The notes below the pieces were generated by a model that was not told the origin of the DNA, did no database searches, and worked only from the letters and a program-made list of their open reading frames with translations. DNA of 64,000 nt, from contig JADWOT020000001.1 in the NCBI GenBank assembly GCA_036345935.2, forward strand, positions 4,194,715-4,258,714, in the 5' to 3' direction. Every line of letters begins with the position of its first letter. Within the stretch, counting starts at the first letter, position 1. The position numbers and the translations under genes are program-made. Of this stretch, positions 37,451 to 50,009 are shown one piece after another. The stretch is from Taenia hydatigena (Eukaryota; Platyhelminthes; Cestoda; Cyclophyllidea; Taeniidae).

Positions 37451-38359
37451 ATGATTTTAACTTCCATTTATAATGAAAGAAGCATTGCCTTGCAACTCCT
37501 GGGTTAACTCATTCAAAACTGTCAAGAAATCTATGCCTAAGCAAATGCGTATTTTGAAAGTAAATAAGCTGCTTATCAACGGTATTGTCCATTGTTGTGC
37601 TCGCCCAACATATGTTGTAAGAGTTAAGTGGAATACCAACAGCAAGAAAGAAGGAAGATTGAATGCGAGCAAATTATATTTACACTAGAGACATGTGTTA
37701 TGGTAGTGGCGATGGAAATGAGGTGTAACATCGCAACGCTCGATAGTTAACTTGAGTCATTTGTGTGGGGGAGGGGTGAAGAGTCGTTGACGTTGGATGA
37801 ATTATCGGAGTGAACGTGCGTCCACAGTGCGACCTGCATCAAGTCGGGATAGTCGGCGTCAACGTACACCGGCGTGTACGATTGCTGTGGTGACGAGGGT
37901 TCGTCCTGTGAAGTGGAGCTGTCCATTGTTTGGTTGTGATGAGGTACACTCACCCACCTACAGAAAGCAAATGAGATGATTGGGAGCGATTTTAATGCTT
38001 CGATTAATGCAAATCAGCATCTACTACAGCAAAGACATGCCTTGGCAACGTTAGCGACACCTGCAAATGGCTCTGACATCCTTCACTAACAACATAATCT
38101 GCGTCCCAGTTAAGGCAAAGAAGAAAACTATAAAGCTACTGATAAAGCGCATAAATGCCTTTTTGCTGAGAGGGTGTTGAGATGGAAAGAAGAGCAGCTC
38201 GAAACATGGGTGAGTGGGTGGATGGCTGGAGAGGTGAGGTTCATGTTGATCCCAAGGGATGGCGATAGATTCTAACAGTCAGTTAGAGGAGGCTACTCAG
38301 CTGCAAAGTGAAAAACTAGGCTAATTCGCTGCTAAGACAACTTGATGTTCTACTCCAAG
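37451..38359. repeat. IR3 spacer with a chimeric family 1 unit
   Basis: 37,600-37,960 is the 3' half of a family 1 unit (minus strand, same 3' flank as the 19.4 and 40.8 kb copies). At about 37,961-37,978 it switches to block D-like and downstream sequence that matches 43,220-43,560 directly. The switch occurs at GAAAGCAAATGAGATGATTG, a run shared by both partners. Confidence 0.75.
37747..37926 (-). CDS. Family 1 peptide, 59 residues, 5' part of unit missing
   Basis: The peptide starts MDSSTSQDEPSSPQQS and contains YTPVYVDADYPDLMQ. It differs from the 19.4 kb copy at residues 32 (V for D), 35 (W for R), 39, 42, 45 and 58, plus one silent change at codon 4. The exon would begin at 37,957 after CTTTCTGTAG, but the intron is cut off eight bases upstream of that by the recombination junction, and no TATA box or first exon is attached. 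Unless trans-spliced or fused to new upstream sequence, it is probably not expressed in the normal way. The coding frame itself is intact. Confidence 0.4.
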   Translation of the reverse strand: MDSSTSQDEPSSPQQSYTPVYVDADYPDLMQVALWTHVHSDNSSNVNDSSPLPHTNDSS

Positions 38360-39000
38360 GCTTAGTGATCTTTGTGAAATCAATGCAACATAAGAGCTGA
38401 CAATTGCACTGTCTCGTCTTGACTTAGTCCGCATTGCTAAACAGACGCTGCTCACGTTTCTCGAAATCAGAACCATTAAAACGATGCATCAAATGAATGA
38501 ATGTAGCAAAAGACGATGAATCGAATGCCACCGGTATCACCAGACCAATGATGGTGTGACGAAATTGCAGCATATTTGACGCAAAAGGCACAAGTCCTGA
38601 AAGCACATTCTTCATGCCCTAAGTTGCCTGTGAAATGCAAAAGCTAGCAAGAATAGAAATTGTGAGATGAGGGAGACCAAAGTCGGTCGTGATGGCTTCA
38701 ATGCATAAAGGGAGACGATGGCATAACATAGGCATCTGCGCATTAATCATGGTGTCTATACTGGTCCACTCACTGCGCACCACCAACGTCTGCAAAAGTA
38801 GTGGTTTCGTTTATCTGAAAGTTTGCCTTTATTAATCAAGTTGCATACTGTGCGAGGCGCTCATTCATTGGGCTACGTTGACTCGGTAGTTAGGCATTCT
38901 CGGAAGTCGCATCGACGATTTTCGACTCCCAAGCATGAACATTCGGATCTTTGATCTTGTTTGATAAGGGCTGACTAAGGAGCGCACTGATCAGGAGCAC
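38360..39000. repeat. IR3 right arm, also direct repeat of 43,600-44,240
   Basis: Inverted partner of 36,790-37,450. The longer segment 37,970-39,350 is also repeated directly at 43,230-44,660. No gene is supported, although CTTGGTAGGTGACATG at about 39,160 is one of the best kept runs (again at 44,480). Confidence 0.8.
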
Positions 39001-39359
39001 TTAGAAGGCTTGGTTTGACAGGACGTTGGCATTTCCATGTTTCTTTGTCACTCAGGAAATGCTCTCACAAATCGCAGAATGCAGGAGCTCGACAAAGGTC
39101 GCCAATACGTCCTCAATCCAAAGTACAAAGTAATGTTCTCCTATTCAATCCATATCTTGGTAGGTGACATGTTCTCTTACCCTCCATTGGCTCAATGTCA
39201 CCTCGAGGACGAAATCTTGCGCTTCGTGTCATTACGTCGGAAGTGTAATTTGTCCATTCCTAGAGATTGTGAAAGAGAAACCCTCAAGTCTTGTTAAATT
39301 GGTAAGAGTAACGGCAAATTGTGATGTAAATTTCAGGAGTGTTTAGGCTACATTTCATG

Positions 39360-40790
39360 TACCACCGAAACCCCTCCTAAACATCTTATTTGTTTCGAAA
39401 GGGAAACGCTCAGGCAACAGTAAATTGTAGACGATCTCAGATCTAAAACTATTCTTAAATACAACGTTTTGAAAAGTGTGAATAAAAGACATTATATTTC
39501 GAAGAATTATATTTCTATCCATTTCATCATTCAGCGCATTGCTTTGAGGAGCCAAGTAAGGGCCATGAGTAAGTGCAATGACACAACTGACACAGATGAA
39601 GGCAGCAGTCATGCACATTGGTTGCCATATTTCACTGCTCCTAATTTAACTTCTCAAGGTCTATTCATAGCCGACCAGAGATGCGCAAGCTCACGTGCCT
39701 AAATATAGCCATCTGCTTGACAACACAGTTAATCTCTGCAGGTGGTGCGGTTAGTGTTCTTCATGTTCTGGAATGTTTAAGCACTGATGGACAAAGTGTG
39801 GATTGGGAAATACCATGGAAGCTCATGAGAGTGCGTCATTATATGCCTTGTCGGAAAGGAAGGAAAGGAGGCAAATCACACTCTCCTTAGCGACCACCAA
39901 AAGATGGGACTTAAATTGTCGGCGCATTATGGGAATAGCCACGTAGTGTGCGTTGTGTACTCACGTGACCATTTGATAACAGTTGAGTGGAATACTACGG
40001 CAGCATTTCCACCAACAAAGGCAACCTACGTCAGCATCATACTCTGCGTAGCCGGTAAGGTAGGGAAGAAGGTGTTGAAGTCATTGGTTAGGCACATGAA
40101 TACGCTCAGCTGCAAAGGTGTCCAGATGGATAGAAAAACACCACGAAACATGCGAAGGATGGATGGATAGGTGGGTGGGTGGGTGGATTAGTGAGTGGGT
40201 GGGTGAAGAGGTGGACATAAATGGGCTTAGATAGATCAGGTGCATGCTGCTCCATCGGATAGCCGGTAGATCCTGGCAGTCAGTCAGTCAGTCAATAAAT
40301 TAGAAAAGGCTAAAGCCAACGTAACGATCAACTTGCTACTAAAACCAGTTTTGACCCACTAAATTGGCTACGAGTGGTTGTGTCAAAGCAATTGTTCTTG
40401 GGAGGTGGCGGGAACCAATTAATCCTGTGTGTGTGGCTGCACAAACAGACAGACCCATGCTAATGTGGTTCAAGTTCCGCACCCTTCTCTCATTCGCCCC
40501 ACTTAACCCCAACGTCACTTCATGTTCCCTCTCTTCATTATCTATTCCATTGTCCTGAATATGTAGTGGAGCTTATATGATGGAGTTACTAGTGACATTG
40601 TTGGTTTGTGCGCGTTCTGTGCTCACACATCCCATGTGATAGCAGTTGTGTGGAACGTCAACACTGGGAACATGGTTGGTGATGCAGGTGCACAAACGCT
40701 AACAGCAAGAAAGAAGGAAGATTGAATACGAGTAAAATATATTTACACTAGAGACATGTGTCATGGTAGTGGCGATGGAAACGAGGTGTA
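39360..40790. repeat. IR4 left arm (partner 41,630-43,210)
   Basis: 40,364-40,558 pairs with 41,872-42,078 and 40,690-40,790 pairs with 41,632-41,742, an axis near 41,215. It contains short GGAT/GGTG runs near 40,155-40,205 (mirrored at 42,350-42,395) and a CAGT microsatellite at about 40,277-40,294. No gene is supported. Confidence 0.85.
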
Positions 40791-40809
40791 ACATTGCAAC
40801 GCTCGATAG

Positions 40810-40989
40810 TTAACTTGAGTCATTTGTTTGGGGGAGGGGTGAAGAGTAGTTGACGTTGGATGAAGTATCGGGGTCAATGTGCATCCACAGTTCGTCCTGC
40901 ATCAAGTCGGGATAGTCGGCGTCAACGTACACCGGCGTGTACGATTGCTGTGGTGACGTGGATTCGTCCTGTGAAGTCGAGCTGCCCAT
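40810..40989 (-). CDS. Family 1 peptide, 59 residues, in the IR4 spacer
   Basis: The peptide starts MGSSTSQDESTSPQQS, has the core YTPVYVDADYPDLMQ and a tail with SSPLPQTNDSS. The exon starts at 41,020 after TTTACTTTCTGTAG. This copy keeps a TATA box at 41,306-41,311 and the presumed first-exon region (ATTCCACAGTCACC) on the minus strand. The likely donor position reads GCATGG where the 34 kb copies have GTAAGG, so splicing may be altered. The frame is open upstream for another 102 codons through the intron, which is probably chance. Compared with the 19.4 kb copy it shows about 12 replacement codons and no silent ones by my count. Function unknown. Confidence 0.48.
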   Translation of the reverse strand: MGSSTSQDESTSPQQSYTPVYVDADYPDLMQDELWMHIDPDTSSNVNYSSPLPQTNDSS

Positions 40990-41305
40990 TGTTTGGTTGT
41001 GTTGAGGTACACTCACCCACCTACAGAAAGTAAATCCACAGATCACATTCAATACATCAAGCAATCTCAACTCGGTACAGCAATCTGACTGTGCGAAAAT
41101 AACGATAGAGTTGTGCCAGTACAAAAGAACATGGAATGCGTGGTGCAAAGTGCGGCCCTGTGGTAATGGTCGTGGAAATTCAACTCCATGCGCAGAGTAT
41201 GTATATGGTGACTGTGGAATCCCACGTCGATGACGATGAATGAATGCAACCAACCTCAGTTGGCACCTGTGGTTATTGGTTATGGCAAACTGCAATCGCT
41301 GTTGC

Positions 41306-41311
41306 TATATA
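41306..41311 (-). promoter_or_regulatory. TATA box of the 40.8 kb family 1 unit
   Basis: The minus strand reads CACACGTCTATATAGCAACA, equivalent to the TATA boxes at 33.7, 47.3 and 63.5 kb. The distance to the coding exon is about 290 bases. Confidence 0.45.
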
Positions 41312-41629
41312 GACGTGTGAGCAGCAGCATCATTGGCTGGCTATTATTGGACGCATTGGAAGTTAAATTAGGAGCAATGCAAATTAGTAACCTAGACACC
41401 TGGCTACCATATGCAATTGCATTAGCTATGTCAGTCGCTCACACTTGGTCCCCTTAATGATGTTTACAGTTTGATCCATCAAGATGCCTGTGTTTTGTTT
41501 GCTAGAGCATTTGCAGTTCGTTTAGCTTATCCACGGTCTTCAATGGCATTGTTTCGTTGCTCCTTCGCAGTGACTTTTCAGAGTAGCTCGAGATATTCTT
41601 TGGTTAGTACTCCATTCCGAAGCAAACAA

Positions 41630-43210
41630 TGGACAGTGTTACACCTCATTTCCATCCCCACCACCATAACACATGTCTCTAGTGTAAATATATTTTACTC
41701 GTATTCAATCTTCCTTCTTTCTTGCTGTTAGCGTTTGTGCACCTGCATCACAAACCATGATCCCAGTGTTGACGTTCCACACAACTGCTATCACATGGGA
41801 TGTGTGGGCACAGAACGCACACAAACCAACAATGTCACTAGTGACTCCATCATATAAGCTCCACTACATATTCAGGACAATGGAATAGATAATGAAGAGA
41901 GGGAACATGAAGTGACGTTGGGGTTAAGTGGGGCGAATGAGAGAAGGGTGCGGAACTTGAACCACATTAGCATGGGTCTGTCTGTTTGTGCAGCCATACA
42001 CACAGGATTAATTGGACGAATGTGTGTCCAAATGATTGGAGAGGTATCGGAGTGTTTATTTGCTAAACGCCGAGCCATGTTGTGTGAAGGGGACTTACTT
42101 GTCCAACATACGCAGCGTTTTGTCTATTATGGCATAAATCGCATAATACTTAAGGAATAATGGATCCCGCTACCTGCCAAGATGAAGTGTGTTGACACAA
42201 TGATCACCAGACAATGGAGTGGATCAAACACTGGTTGTAGTAGCAAGTTGATCGTTTCTGTCTTGCTTCGCACTTGACTTCAGCAGTTTCCAATTTATTG
42301 AACAACATGAACCCGATCTCTCTAATCCCATTAATGTCCAACTCTTCACCCACCCACACACTAACCCACCCACCCATCCATCCATCGCATGTTTCGTGGT
42401 GCTTTTCTATCCATCTTGTCACCTTCGCTGCTGAATGCATTCATGTGCCTAACCAGTAACTTCAGCACCTCCTTCACTACCTTACCGGTGACGCCGAGTA
42501 TGATGCTGACGCAGGTTGTCCCAGTCATTTGTAGGTGTGGCTAACATTATTAAAATATGCCTTTGTTGATGGAAATGCTGCCGTGGCATTCCTCACAACT
42601 GTTATCAGATGGTCAGGTGAGCACACAACGCACACTACGAGGCCATTCTAATGGTGTTCCGACAATTTAAGTCCCATCTTTAGTTGTCGCCAAAGAGAGT
42701 GTGATTTGTTCCCTTTCCTTCTTATCCGACAAGGCAGATAATGACGCACTCTCATGAGCTCCCATGGTTTTTCCCAATCCACACTTTGCCCATCATTGCA
42801 TACACACTCCAGCACTTAAAGAACACTAACCGCACCACCTGCAGAGATGAACTGTGTTGTCACGCAGATGGCTATATTTAGACAAGTGAGCTTGCGTATC
42901 ACTGGACGGCTATGAATAGACCTTGAGAATTTAAATTGGAAGCAGTGAAATATGGCAACCAATGTGCATGACTGCTGCCTACATTTGTGTCAGATGTGCC
43001 AGTGCACTTACTCATGGCCCTTACTTGGCTCCTCAAAGCAGTGCATCGAATGATGAAATTGAGAGAAATATGCATGTTTAGAAATTGAATGTCTGTTTTC
43101 TATCCACGTAGGTCGTTCACCGCTGTTGAAGGGCGCCTTCCATTTACGAAATAGGAGTAGATTTGTGATCTCACACAGTTTACTGATGTCTGAGCGTTTC
43201 CATTTCGAAA
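41630..43210. repeat. IR4 right arm
   Basis: Inverted partner of 39,360-40,790. From 42,930 it passes into block D, and from 43,230 into the direct copy of 37,970-39,350. No gene is supported. Confidence 0.85.
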
Positions 43211-43229
43211 GCAAATGGGATGATTGGGA

Positions 43230-44660
43230 GATATTTTAGCGCTTCGGGAAATGCAAATCAGCATTTACTACAGCAAAGACATGCTCTGACAACGTCAACG
43301 ACACCTACAAGTGGCTCTGACAACCTTTACTGACAACATGAACTGCGTCATAGTTAAGGCATAGAAGGGAATTATAAAGCTGCTGATAAAGCGCATAAAT
43401 GCCTTTTTGCTGAGAGGGTGTCGAGATGGAAGGAAGAGCAACTTGAAACATGGCATGCGTGGATGGGTGGCTGGAGAGGTGAGGTTCATGTTGATCCCCA
43501 GAGATGGCGATAGATTCTGGCAGTCAGTCAGCTCGTCAGTTGAGGAGGCTACTCAACTGCAAAGTGAAAAAGTAGGCGAACTGGCTACTAAGACAACTTG
43601 ATGTTCTACTCCAAGGCTTTGTTATCTTTGTGAAAGCAATGCAACATAAGAGCTGACAATCGCACTGTCTCGTCTTGAATAAGACCGCATTGCTAAACAG
43701 ACGCGGCTCACAATTTCTCGAAACCAGAACCATTAAATCGATGCATCAAATGAATAAATGTACGATAAGTCGGTGAATTGAATGCCACCAGTATCGCCAG
43801 ACCGATGTTGGTGTGACTAAGTCAAAGCGTATTTGACGCAAAATACGCGAGTCCTGAAAGCACATGCTTCATGCCCTAAATTGTCTGTGAATTGCAAAGG
43901 CTAGCAAGAATAGAACTTGTGAGATGAGGGAAGCCGAAGTCGGTTGTGATGATTTCAAAGCACAAAGGGGGACGATGGCGTAACATAGGCATCTGTGTAT
44001 TAATCATGGTGTCCACACAGGTCCAGCACTGCGCACCACTAACACCTGCGAAAGTAGTGGTTTCGCTTATCCGAAAATTTGCCTTTATTAATCAAGTTGC
44101 ATACTGCGCGAGGCATTCATTCGTTCGGCTACGTTGACTCGGTTGATTAGCGTCCTCACAAGTCGTGTCGACCATATTCGCCTCCCAATGACGCAAGTTC
44201 CAAACCTTACTCTTCTTCAAATAAGTGCCGTTGAAAGTGCGCACTGATCAGAAGCACTTTAAAGACGTGGTATGACAGGGCTTCGGCATTTCGATGTTAA
44301 TCCATCACTCAGGAATTGCTGCCTCAAATCGCAGAACGCAGAGGCTCGCAAAAGCTCGCCAATGCGTCCTCAATTCTGATTATTGCGCCCAATTCTGTTC
44401 CGCTCGGTGCAAAGCGATGGACACAATACGGTTCCAAAAATTAGGGGCAATTTAGTGTCCTAGTAGTTAATCTCTACCTTGGTAGGTGACATGTCCTCTT
44501 ACCCTCCATTAGCTCAATGTCATCTCGAGGACGAAATCTTGCGCTTCGTGTGATCTCGTCGGAAGTGATATTGTGGATTCCTACAGATTTTGAAAGGGAA
44601 ACCCTTAAGGCTTATTGTGTTGGTAAAAGTGACAGGAAATTGTGATGTTAATTTGATTAG
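43230..44660. repeat. Direct copy of 37,970-39,350
   Basis: Same order and orientation throughout, from the tail of block D through CTTGATGTTCTACTCCAAGG (38,340 and 43,598) to GACGAAATCTTGCGCTTCG (39,209 and 44,530). Differences are around one in ten bases. No gene is supported. Confidence 0.85.
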
Positions 44661-46851
44661 TGTTGGATCTACATTTTATGACTTACTGAAATCTCTCTTA
44701 ATCATTTTATTTGCTTTTGAAATGGAAACGCTCAGACATGGGTAAAATGTGGGCGATCTCAGATCTGCCCCTACTCTTCAACAAACAGCGCTGTTGAACA
44801 GCCATCGACAACCTACGTGACAAGAAATGAAACATTCAAGTTCTAAAACCATTCGTGCTTTTGTCCATTTTATCATTCGGCGCATTGTTTAGACCATGGG
44901 CAAGTGCACGTATGCAACTGACACAAATGTATACGGAAGCCATGCACATTGGTTGCCATATTTCACTGCGCTTAATTTAACTTCTGAAGGTCTATTCATA
45001 GCCGATTAATGATGCGAAACTTTACGTATTTCAAATATAGCCATTTAGTCAGGGTCAGCATCGAAGTATGCATTTGATTAATTGTCGTCTGCCTGCTTCA
45101 CGCCTTCGAATTCCACAACATTATTTTGTCCATTCTGTTTAAACGAAGCAAAGTGATGATGTGAGATGGCACCGCTGAGCAGGATGTGTGGTTTGTTAAG
45201 TCGAAGTCAAATCTCAAGGAGCATGATCTGCAATCGAGTATGCATTGCATAATGAGGAAGTTTACACGCTTGCATGATTGTCTAAGTGCACAGCTTTCAT
45301 CCATTGGCTCTTCCTTCCTCCGCCTATTCTCCTTCCCCCATTTCATCTAGCACTGTTTACGAACCAGCATTGCAGAGAGTTGTTTATGGTTGTGACTTCT
45401 CATTTCTGTTCCAATAGCATTTCGTCGCACTCATACACCATTCTAAACAGATCAGGCATTAAGAATGCTGAGGTCCGTCAATTGCACCATGTGCATAGAG
45501 CTGTGGCATAAAATGAAAACGAGTCATTTCCACACTAAGTAACGGACGTTTAGGAATGGCAAACTTGTTTTTATTCGGTGTTGCTAGCTTTGATCTAATA
45601 ATAAATTCGTTTAGTTCTCGATGCGCATTCCAGCACCCAAAAGTGGATTTTGTTTTGTCGACTTACTATCCACTTGAAGCCATCCAAAGTGGTGTAAGAG
45701 GAAGAGAGGTGCTTTGCACATGCAACAGCTTCTTGAATTCCTTTGAGCAATTAACTGTAAATTCTCCTCACATTGCTATTTCGTACTTACAGTTTCACAA
45801 GTTTAGGATAGAAATTACTTCTAATGCAGTTTCCTTCGCTCAGTCAGTTACGGTGGGGTTTGGTATGCCAATAGTAGCTTGAACATGGCCGCATCGTTGA
45901 AAGGCATTCAGGAGTGAAGGACATTGAGCATAAATTTTCAACGATTTGATACCACTTGATCTAGATCAATAGCACTGAATCAGCGCACGCCTTTGAAATC
46001 GGAAACATGATAGGCAATGTTTCGTTTTAGTTTGTTGTTTGTAAGAGCAAATGACCATCAGTCTGGCACATCAGCAAAACGTGAAGCTGCCTTTTGCTTG
46101 GTGACTAAATTGAGCATTCCCTGAACGAATGGCTGTCGCAGATTTCTATCTACGAAAGGCAGGCGGAACATACCTGATCGGATCTTCGCTGACTTTTTCT
46201 CATCCAAGCTACACATAACTCACTACAAAGGATCGGATTCTGCACACCAGACAATTCTAACCTCTTTCAAATCAGGACAGCAACCAACAAGCTGCAAATG
46301 GATCGGCAATTTCTTGGTGCAGATAAACACAATTAAGAAAGCACCTCGTGCAACAATCACCTCTAAATAAAGTACTAACAATACAGCAATCTGAACTGTT
46401 CAGCCAAGCTACTGCGAAGTAGCAAACAAATATGGATGGCTGACGATAAGTCTCATTCCTTAAGCATTGAGAGACTAAGGTAATAATTGGCAAAGTGTGG
46501 ATAGGAAATAGCATCGAGACTTCAGGAAGCCAGTCACTTGCTGCCTTTTAGTGTAAAATAGAAGGGATGCAAATCACACTTAAATTGACCATAAGTAAAT
46601 GCTGGAGCTTGAATTGTGGAGACACGCTTGGGTCGCTTAATTAGTGTGATAAGAGTTGTGCGGCATGTCAACTTGGGATATCCAATTGGTGGTTCCGATT
46701 CACAAATGCCAAGATCAACCAAAAAGAAATAGTATATTTATTTACAATGCTGGAGGATGTCATGGGAATGATGACTGGAATGTGTCAGAGCAGTCTAACT
46801 CCCGATAATTGAATTGGGGTGTGTGCGTGAGGTGCATTCGTTCAGCTCGAA

Positions 46852-46980
46852 TCAACTGTCGCAGTCGACGTGCGTCCACAGTTCATCCTGCATCAACTCG
46901 GGATAGTCGGCGTCAACGTACACAGGAGTGTAAGTCTGCACACTTGTTGTCTTCTCCTGCTGTGAAGTCCAACTGTCCAT
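46852..46980 (-). CDS. Family 1 peptide, 42 residues, mirror copy
   Basis: Base-identical in its coding exon to 34,098-34,226 and in the same setting. It has an acceptor at 47,016 (exon from 47,015), an in-frame TAA before the ATG, AATAAA at 46,737-46,742 and a TATA box at 47,344-47,350. The TATA region lies just outside the near-identical tract and differs from the mirror copy (CTATAAAACG here, CTATATAACG there). The two genes could therefore be regulated slightly differently while making the same peptide. Confidence 0.5.
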   Translation of the reverse strand: MDSWTSQQEKTTSVQTYTPVYVDADYPELMQDELWTHVDCDS

Positions 46981-47343
46981 TGTTTTATGGCGTTAAGATA
47001 CACCCACCCAACCACCTACAGAAAATGAGGCGCCAAATGAAATTAGATGTATCATGCAATCGCAACTCAGCATATTCTGCTCCTAATAATCGGCTTAAAT
47101 TCATAAACCTCTTTTCTAAAATGTGACTGACAACCTAACTCTACGACAGTTGCGGCATGTAGTTATGCATGTACGAAAGAACATGGGATGTGGAGTGCAA
47201 AATGTAGCTCTATTTTGTTGGAAATTATAACCCTTACGCAGAACATGCACAAGGTAAGTGTGGAATCCCACGATGTAAAATGAATGGAACCAACCTTAGA
47301 TAGCACCTGTAGTTATGGGTGTGGGACACCATGTTCGTGGTCG

Positions 47344-47350
47344 TTTTATA
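47344..47350 (-). promoter_or_regulatory. TATA box of the 46.9 kb family 1 gene
   Basis: The minus strand reads GCGTCTATAAAACGACCACG, a consensus TATAAAA, about 330 bases upstream of the coding exon. Confidence 0.5.
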
Positions 47351-49504
47351 GACGCGTGAGCTTCAGCATCATTGGTCGGCTGTTGTTGGAACCCTCAGGA
47401 GCTAAATTAAGAGAGGTGGAAATTAGTAGCCAAGATGCACGCCCACTCAACCCAGTTGTAGCAGTAACTTCAGTGCACTTATCCTCGGCCCTAATGCAAG
47501 TGTTTACGGTTGGCTGCATTGAGATGTCTCTGTTTTGTTTGCCGGAGCATTTGCAGGTTTTGAAGCCTATGTACGATTGTCGGTGTTGAGGAATATCATT
47601 ACTACGTTGGTTTGCTATTTCACAGTAACTTGGCTAAGTGGTTTAAGACATTCGTTTGTTGACGCTCAATTTTGAGGCAATCAATAGGCAAGGTGCATTA
47701 TTAACTTAGTTGATCTGCCCCAAATTAAACTTCGGATCAATTGCAGCGTGATGGTCGCCATTTTGATTGGAAGGGATTCAAAATTGTCGAGTGTGCAGAA
47801 ATCAGCCTTTTGTTGTGAGCTACATGGGGCTCGGTTGAAAAGAGGTCAGCGAAGATCAGATCAAATGCATTTCATTCTCATTTCGTGCACAACAATCTTA
47901 TGCAAGCAGTCGTTCAGAGAATGCTGTACTCAGCAACGAGTTTGTATTTTCTTTTAGAATAAGCCTGTCTATAGGCTGTTACCTGTGTGGGTGATGAGAA
48001 ACGTACAGTTAGCTCGTTCATGTCGACCTGTACTAATGATAGGTAACACGTCACCGGTGTTTGAATTACTTGCCTAAGTGTTCAACTCTCAATCATTGGC
48101 TTTTCCTTCCTCCACCTTTTCTCCTTCGCTCCAGTTGATTTCTAAGTATTTACAGGCCAGCATCGCAGAAGGTGTTTGATACTCAGTGATGAGAAATAAA
48201 TGAGCATTCTCGTGTGTCAGTTTGTGTTGATGTGATTAAGTGGCTCGGGTTATTTCTACTTGAAGTTCACTTTTAACGGCTTAGTTGGTTGTTGCGGTCT
48301 CAGCTGCATTTTTGCGTCCACAAGTAGACGTCCAATCGCAGTACAACACATTGGCAGAAGTGATAAATTAAAGAGAGTCAATATCCTCTAATGTGTTGAA
48401 TTTTTATTACTTTGTTGCAAATCGTATTCAGCACAGTTAGGAGTAAGTTAGCGAGGGTGTTTATTAGAGTTGGTGTAGTGGTTATTCTCTGCATAGCCTA
48501 TAGAAACTACAGATGCAAAGAATGAAAGAATTTGAAGGTTTTTTTGGCGATTTGGCTATCGGATGCGGACCACAGGACATTGTCAGAAAGAACACTGCAT
48601 TTCCCGTATCTTGCTTAAGGCCATTAAAAATATTCCGCATGTCTCCAGAGAGCTGAGCATGCATCTCACCTTCTGTTTTGTAGCACCTAGTCCTCGACGC
48701 TCAATTCTGTGGCCTTAGTTGTTGTGGCGAATCTCACTTGCATTTTCACTGAACGTTAAATTTTGTCACCCCGCATCTCGCACAACTTCGAGAATTGCTG
48801 CAATGCGCCGCAACTTCTTGTCTCTTTGCAAGAATTAAAGGCTTTATCCAATGTAGTATTCAATCGTAACTGAAAGATATAGTCACCTGAATACAAGTAG
48901 ATAATATTGTTGTAGGTAATTTCCTACTTTTAAGTCCAGACAATGCGCGTTCTTGTAATTTGTGCTACTGTATGCAGCAAGATCATGCGTTTCTTCCCCT
49001 ACACAAGCTTCCATTGGGCACAATTTGTGAGCTTGTTTATTGAAACCAAAACGTTATTTGAGTGCTGTCATTACGATGTACAAAGTTCGCGCTCTTTTGG
49101 AGAAATTCGAACGGTTGTTGTCAACACGTCGGAATCGATTAGTCTCATTTTGGAGCTTCAGAGATCTGCATTGAGACCTCGGTTTTATGGCAATGCGGTG
49201 TCAATTTAGAGAAATACGCAATGCCACAAAGGAGAGCTTGCCAAGTTTGCTAGGACAAAGATGGTGCCACAGGTAATTATGCTGCAAGTACTAAATACCA
49301 CCATTTTAACTAGGCCTGTTTTTACATTACTTTCCTTACAGCCCAACCCAGTCAATGACGAATATCAAAGCTTTTCTTATAATTGAAGTGATGATACAGA
49401 ATCTGCTTAAATTAGCAGGCTAAATCAGCATGAAAAGAGGTGATAGTAGATAAGGCGGCATCATTTGCGACTTCACAGAGAAGGAAAAACGTGGCCAGTA
49501 TAAG

Positions 49505-49811
49505 TCATCGCTTGTGCAGAATTCGGCTAGCAGATGTGCTGTTGGGCTGAATTTTGTGAGAACCGTCCCTTTCCCTTATCACGACACCAAGAGCACGGCG
49601 GCAGCCCCTCCAACAAAGACAACTTTTGATGAAGTCAGCGATGTCTGTGAATAACCCCGACGACATTTTCGCAAATGCTGAATACACTGTTTCGGCACAG
49701 AGATACATTTTCATGCAAATATGTAGAGCTGGAAGGACAAGGCATTATGCAACGTGGGATGGAGAGAATTGGATCGAAGAGGCTAAAGCAATCTGGTATT
49801 TACTTGAATGA
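49505..49811 (+). pseudogene. Family 3 exon copy with frameshift
   Basis: It aligns with 31,205-31,520 inverted but reads GAATAACCCCGACG where the partner has GAATATTCAGACG. This adds one base and creates an in-frame TAA. Downstream the old frame resumes (DDIFANAEYTVSAQRYIF). The family is unproven, so this is a relative call. Confidence 0.25.
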
Positions 49812-50009
49812 GGTGCTTTCCGCTCACATCTAGTGGAGACTAGACCCTCACAGTTAGTAGATTAGGGAAGGCTGAACTCAGCTGCTAAAATGGGGGCATT
49901 GGATCAATTCCATCTTGGACACTTATTCGAAAAATGGTCGCAGAATAGAAGTTTTGTCCCTAACAACGTCCGATTTTCTCCTTCCACCCATATTCTGCCG
50001 CGGTGTGGA

